Source: an uncultured Acidimicrobiales bacterium (GTDB lineage: Bacteria > Actinomycetota > Acidimicrobiia > Acidimicrobiales > SHLQ01). Taken from it: DNA of 35,028 nucleotides. A program made the position numbers and the translations under genes. Location of the stretch: contig CAKZVC010000071.1 of assembly GCA_937922235.1 (NCBI GenBank), positions 1 to 35,028 on the forward strand. The letters are read 5' to 3'. Below, piece by piece: positions 32,555-35,028 of the stretch; position 1 is the first letter of the stretch; every line of letters starts with the position of its first letter. Below the pieces are notes generated by a model. It had not been told where the DNA came from and did no database searches. It saw nothing but the letters and a program-made list of their open reading frames with translations.

Positions 32555-32920
32555 CTAGAGGGTGACGGCGGTGCCGTCGGAGTAGTAGACCTGCCCGACG
32601 TTGACCACTTCGGTCACGCTCGGAACGCGGTCCTTCATGATGCGCTCGATGCCCGACTTCAGCGTTGCTGAGGATGCCGGGCAGCTCTGGCAGGCACCCT
32701 GGAGCTCAACCTCGACGATGCCGGTATCGGCGTCGAACGACACGAACTCGACGTCGCCCTTGTCGGCCTGGACGGCTGGACGAATGGCGGCAACCACCTT
32801 GGCGATCTCGGCCAGAACTGCATCAGCATCGGCGCCCTTGCCGGCGGTTGCTTCGCCTGTGTCAGCGCCCGCGAGCGATTGATCCTGATCGGCTACGGCA
32901 GCGACGGGCGATTCCTTCAT
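32555..32920 (-). CDS. NfuA/NifU C-terminal domain Fe-S carrier
   Basis: 121 residues. The NifU-type domain (~30-121) has EIAKVVAAIRPAVQADKGDVEFV, then ELQGACQSCPASSATLKSGIE with C77-x2-C80, and VPSVTEVV. Two such domains bridge one [4Fe-4S] cluster, which is passed to target proteins. The acidic N-terminal ~30 residues are probably disordered. TACACT lies 7 bases before ATG 32920, making the second of two adjacent ATGs the likely leaderless start; the frame stays open to 33109 but that part is not Nfu-like. It functionally complements the suf genes elsewhere in the window. Confidence 0.92.
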   Translation of the reverse strand: MKESPVAAVADQDQSLAGADTGEATAGKGADADAVLAEIAKVVAAIRPAVQADKGDVEFVSFDADTGIVEVELQGACQSCPASSATLKSGIERIMKDRVPSVTEVVNVGQVYYSDGTAVTL

Positions 32921-32927
32921 CATGGCA

Positions 32928-32933
32928 AGTGTA
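32928..32933 (-). promoter_or_regulatory. Putative leaderless -10 (TACACT) for nfu
   Basis: TACACT, 7 bases, then ATG 32920; the same hexamer and spacing as before sufC2. Shared sequence may reflect shared promoter class rather than co-regulation. Confidence 0.5.
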
Positions 32934-33097
32934 CGAACAATCAACGGAAAGCGAAGATTCCTGCCAGTGACGAGTTTTCTCCGAGAATCGAGAAAAAGGG
33001 TCGTTGTTGGGATCAAAATACCCGTGCATCGGGTTTGCGGAGAATCCACACTGTTCAAAGGCCACAACTTGGCCAACCTTTTGAAAGTAGGCCTGCG

Positions 33098-34849
33098 ATG
33101 GAAGAACACGGCGCAGAGTACGACCTGATCGTCATTGGCGGAAGTGCTGGCGGTCTGTCGGTCGCTATTTCGTCCATTCGTTCAGGACTCCAACGAGTGC
33201 GGTTGATCGAGCCGGGAAACTCGGTCGCCTTCCCCGAGCTCGTGCCGGAAAACCAGGTCGAAGTTGGGTATGGCGAACAGCTTGTCGGCATAGACGCTGA
33301 CGGCGAGCACATCGTCGTATTCACCGACCAGCGCACCTACCGGGCTCGAGGTTGCCTCGTCTCGCGTCGTCACCGCGACCCCGAATGGACCGCACCCATC
33401 GCCGTGCCGACCTCTGAACATGTCACGGTCGACACCCTTCCCGAATGGCTGAACGGTCGAGACATCCTTGTCGTTGGCCACACCAACCACGCCGCCGAGC
33501 TTGTGGCCGAGGCTGCAGCTGGAGGAGCGGGCGTGGTCTTCGCCGCTGGCGGGATGGACCCAGCGAAGCTCGCCCCCGCGGCTGATGCCATCCTTCGCCG
33601 CCTTGAGCGCGAGCGTCGCATCACCGTCCTGTATCGCTCCGTCCCCGACGGCATTGGCCATGATGGCGAGTTCCCCGTTGCGTTCTTCAACGACCGGCGT
33701 ACCCCCGACCTCGAGTTTGATCACATCGTCTTCGCCTCTGAACGGTGCCGGCCCACCATCGCCGAGCTGAACGTGACCCAAGCCGCTATCGACAGCGGGA
33801 AGTTGTGGTTCGACGGAGCACCAGAAGATGGTGTCGACGTTCCCAATGGTCACTCGTGGGAGGTTGGCAACAAGCTCGCCATGGCGTGCTTCCCCGAGCT
33901 CGAACCAGCCGAACCGCCATCGGCCGTACGGCGCCGCGTCCGGCACGAATCTGCGATCGCCGAACTGCGCGAAGAGAGCTACAACGCAACGATCACCGCC
34001 TTCGAACAACGCCACTCGGATCTGTGGGTGCTTCGCGTGCGGCCCGACCATGGCGACACCTCACATCTGCCCGGCCAATACGCATCGCTCGGACTCGGCT
34101 ATTGGGAAGACCGCGTCGATAACTACGCCGACCCCGGTATCGACGAGAAGTGGCACAAGCTCGTGCGACGTTCATACTCGATCTCGCATTCGATGTTTGA
34201 ACCATCCGGGTACCTCGCTCCACCAGACACCGAGGAACTCGAGTTCTACATCGTCCTTGTGCCTGCCGACGACGAGCACGTGTCTGCGCTGACGCCACGG
34301 CTAGCCACCAAAAACGTAGGCGACCGCATCTACCTTGGGCCAAAGGTGGCTGGTCGATACACCCTCAATGCCGTCGAATCGCCCGAGACGGCAGTTGTGT
34401 TCTTTGCAACCGGCACCGGCGAAGCACCGCATAACTCGATGGTGACCGAGCTGCTGCGCAAAGGCCATACGGGCCCAATCGTGTCGACCGTGACCGTGCG
34501 CAACTGGAAAGACCTCGGCTATCTCGAGGCGCACCGCGACCTCGAGAAGCGGTTCTCGAACTATCACTACCTGCCAATGCCCACCCGCGAAGCCGACGTG
34601 CCAAAGCGGTATCTGCAGGACCTCATCCGAGACGGCGACATCGAACTCGCCTTAGGTGGACCGCTCGATCCGGCGAACACCCACGCCTTCTTGTGCGGCA
34701 ACCCCGCAATGATTGGACTGCCCGAAGGCGAAGGCGACGAGATGGCATTCCCCGAAACAACCGGCGTGATCGAGCTCCTCGTCGATAAGGGCTTCACCAT
34801 CAACCGCCGCAACGAACCCGGCAACATCCACTTCGAAGAGTATTGGTAG
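33098..34849 (+). CDS. Two-module flavoprotein: FAD/NAD(P)-binding domain fused to ferredoxin-NADP reductase
   Basis: 583 residues. Module 1 (~1-270) has a dinucleotide-binding start YDLIVIGGSAGGLS and a second Rossmann-like segment GRDILVVGHTNHAAELVAEAA, as in thioredoxin reductase-like proteins, but lacks the redox CxxC. Module 2 (~290-583) is a plant-type FNR: FAD-binding RRSYSISHSM, LPGQYASLG, NADP-binding FFATGTGEAPHNSM, LCGNPAMIG, and the terminal HFEEYW. It probably moves electrons between NADPH and ferredoxin. Start ATG 33098, with GAAAGTAGG just upstream. It diverges from nfu by 177 bp and could supply reductant for Fe-S work, which is inference. A very stable hairpin starts at its last codons. 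Confidence 0.9.
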   Translation: MEEHGAEYDLIVIGGSAGGLSVAISSIRSGLQRVRLIEPGNSVAFPELVPENQVEVGYGEQLVGIDADGEHIVVFTDQRTYRARGCLVSRRHRDPEWTAPIAVPTSEHVTVDTLPEWLNGRDILVVGHTNHAAELVAEAAAGGAGVVFAAGGMDPAKLAPAADAILRRLERERRITVLYRSVPDGIGHDGEFPVAFFNDRRTPDLEFDHIVFASERCRPTIAELNVTQAAIDSGKLWFDGAPEDGVDVPNGHSWEVGNKLAMACFPELEPAEPPSAVRRRVRHESAIAELREESYNATITAFEQRHSDLWVLRVRPDHGDTSHLPGQYASLGLGYWEDRVDNYADPGIDEKWHKLVRRSYSISHSMFEPSGYLAPPDTEELEFYIVLVPADDEHVSALTPRLATKNVGDRIYLGPKVAGRYTLNAVESPETAVVFFATGTGEAPHNSMVTELLRKGHTGPIVSTVTVRNWKDLGYLEAHRDLEKRFSNYHYLPMPTREADVPKRYLQDLIRDGDIELALGGPLDPANTHAFLCGNPAMIGLPEGEGDEMAFPETTGVIELLVDKGFTINRRNEPGNIHFEEYW

Positions 34850-34898
34850 GCGTAGCCGCCACGACTCCGTCGTAATTTTGGCGGCTACGCCTACCAAT
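34842..34898 (+). terminator. 20-bp perfect stem overlapping the reductase stop codon
   Basis: Arms 34842-34861 and 34879-34898 pair over 20 bases without a mismatch around a 17-base loop. The left arm contains the final Trp codon and the TAG stop of the reductase gene. No U tract follows. It is strong enough to terminate or to protect the 3' end of the message, and may be a dispersed element. Confidence 0.8.
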
Positions 34899-34904
34899 CC
34901 CGTT

Positions 34905-34954
34905 TCCCCTTCGGGAAGCGTTCAAGCGGCACGCAGCCTGGGCGCCGGAGGCGG
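34905..34954 (-). repeat. Dispersed ~50-bp intergenic repeat, copy 2 (inverted)
   Basis: Reverse complement of the 18507-18558 element, about 85% identical, with the same GCCGCTTGAACG core and GAAGGGGA end. Both copies lie downstream of plus-strand genes but in opposite orientation. Confidence 0.85.
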
Positions 34955-34967
34955 TGTTCGCCGGCGC

Positions 34968-35028
34968 GCGGCTTTTGGGGTCAGACCCTCTTGGTCATCG
35001 CGCGGCTTTTGGGGTCAGACCCTCTTGG
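34968..35028. repeat. 34-bp tandem repeat, inverted second locus (second unit cut by window edge)
   Basis: Unit 1 is 34968-35001, unit 2 begins at 35002 and is cut after 27 bases. Core GGGGTCAGACCCT. The reverse complement of the 15956-16023 repeat with 3 changes, the same three in both units as far as they are visible. Further units may continue beyond the edge. Confidence 0.93.

Noticed and set aside
32921..33109. N-terminal extension of nfu
   Set aside because: Arginine-rich non-conserved translation; the promoter-like hexamer for ATG 32920 lies inside it.

Overview
The window is roughly 60% GC by eye and carries genes typical of Actinomycetota: a SUF iron-sulfur cluster pathway using SufU and a Rieske ferredoxin, a MurA with aspartate in place of the catalytic cysteine, a class II (GlpX) fructose bisphosphatase, a Tat-type L,D-transpeptidase lipoprotein, and many transcripts that appear leaderless. 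I infer a member of Acidimicrobiia or a close relative. That placement rests on gene content and style, not on a marker gene. I found no rRNA, tRNA, CRISPR array, integrase or transposase.

Layout: 1-2250 (minus) holds a NTP_transf_5-type nucleotidyltransferase translationally coupled to an ABC exporter that runs off the left edge. 2339-4975 (minus) is a secreted beta-propeller/Ig-like protein with a near-identical tandem repeat. 5217-6620 is sufB. A convergent pair of paralogous SHOCT-like proteins (6742-7708), an MscS channel, a second large secreted propeller/FN3 protein (8734-12051, minus) and an initiating sugar-phosphate transferase follow. A small Cys4 protein then precedes the tightly overlapping operon sufD - Rieske ferredoxin - sufC1 (13509-15900). 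A PQQ-propeller lipoprotein and GDP-mannose 4,6-dehydratase separate this from a minus-strand operon sufC2-sufS-sufU (21144-18589). The SUF pathway is thus spread over three loci interleaved with envelope and glycan genes, has two different SufC ATPases, and a fourth cluster-carrier gene (Nfu) lies at 32555-32920.

21272-34849 is a run of short, mostly divergent or convergent units: MBL-fold hydrolase, HEAT-like protein, an AbiEi/DUF559-type endonuclease gene bracketed by two nearly identical 50-nt palindromes in inverted orientation, GlpX, a zinc-ribbon protein, a J-domain protein, an alpha/beta hydrolase, L,D-transpeptidase, an MFS transporter, MurA, a DUF305 plus YHYH metal-type pair, a 45-residue membrane protein, Nfu, and a two-module flavoprotein ending in a ferredoxin-NADP reductase domain.

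Spaces between genes are short (none above 300 bases) but hold many structured repeats: the 50-nt palindrome pair, a 34-bp tandem repeat found at both 15956-16023 and 34968-35028 (inverted), a ~50-bp repeat at 18507-18558 and 34905-34954 (inverted), a 60-bp-period tandem repeat at 26818-26926, and long hairpins after sufC1 and the reductase. At least twelve start codons sit 6-8 bases after a TAnnnT hexamer, the signature of leaderless transcription. The palindrome-bracketed endonuclease gene is the best candidate here for an undescribed system; the doubled SufC and dispersed SUF genes come second.
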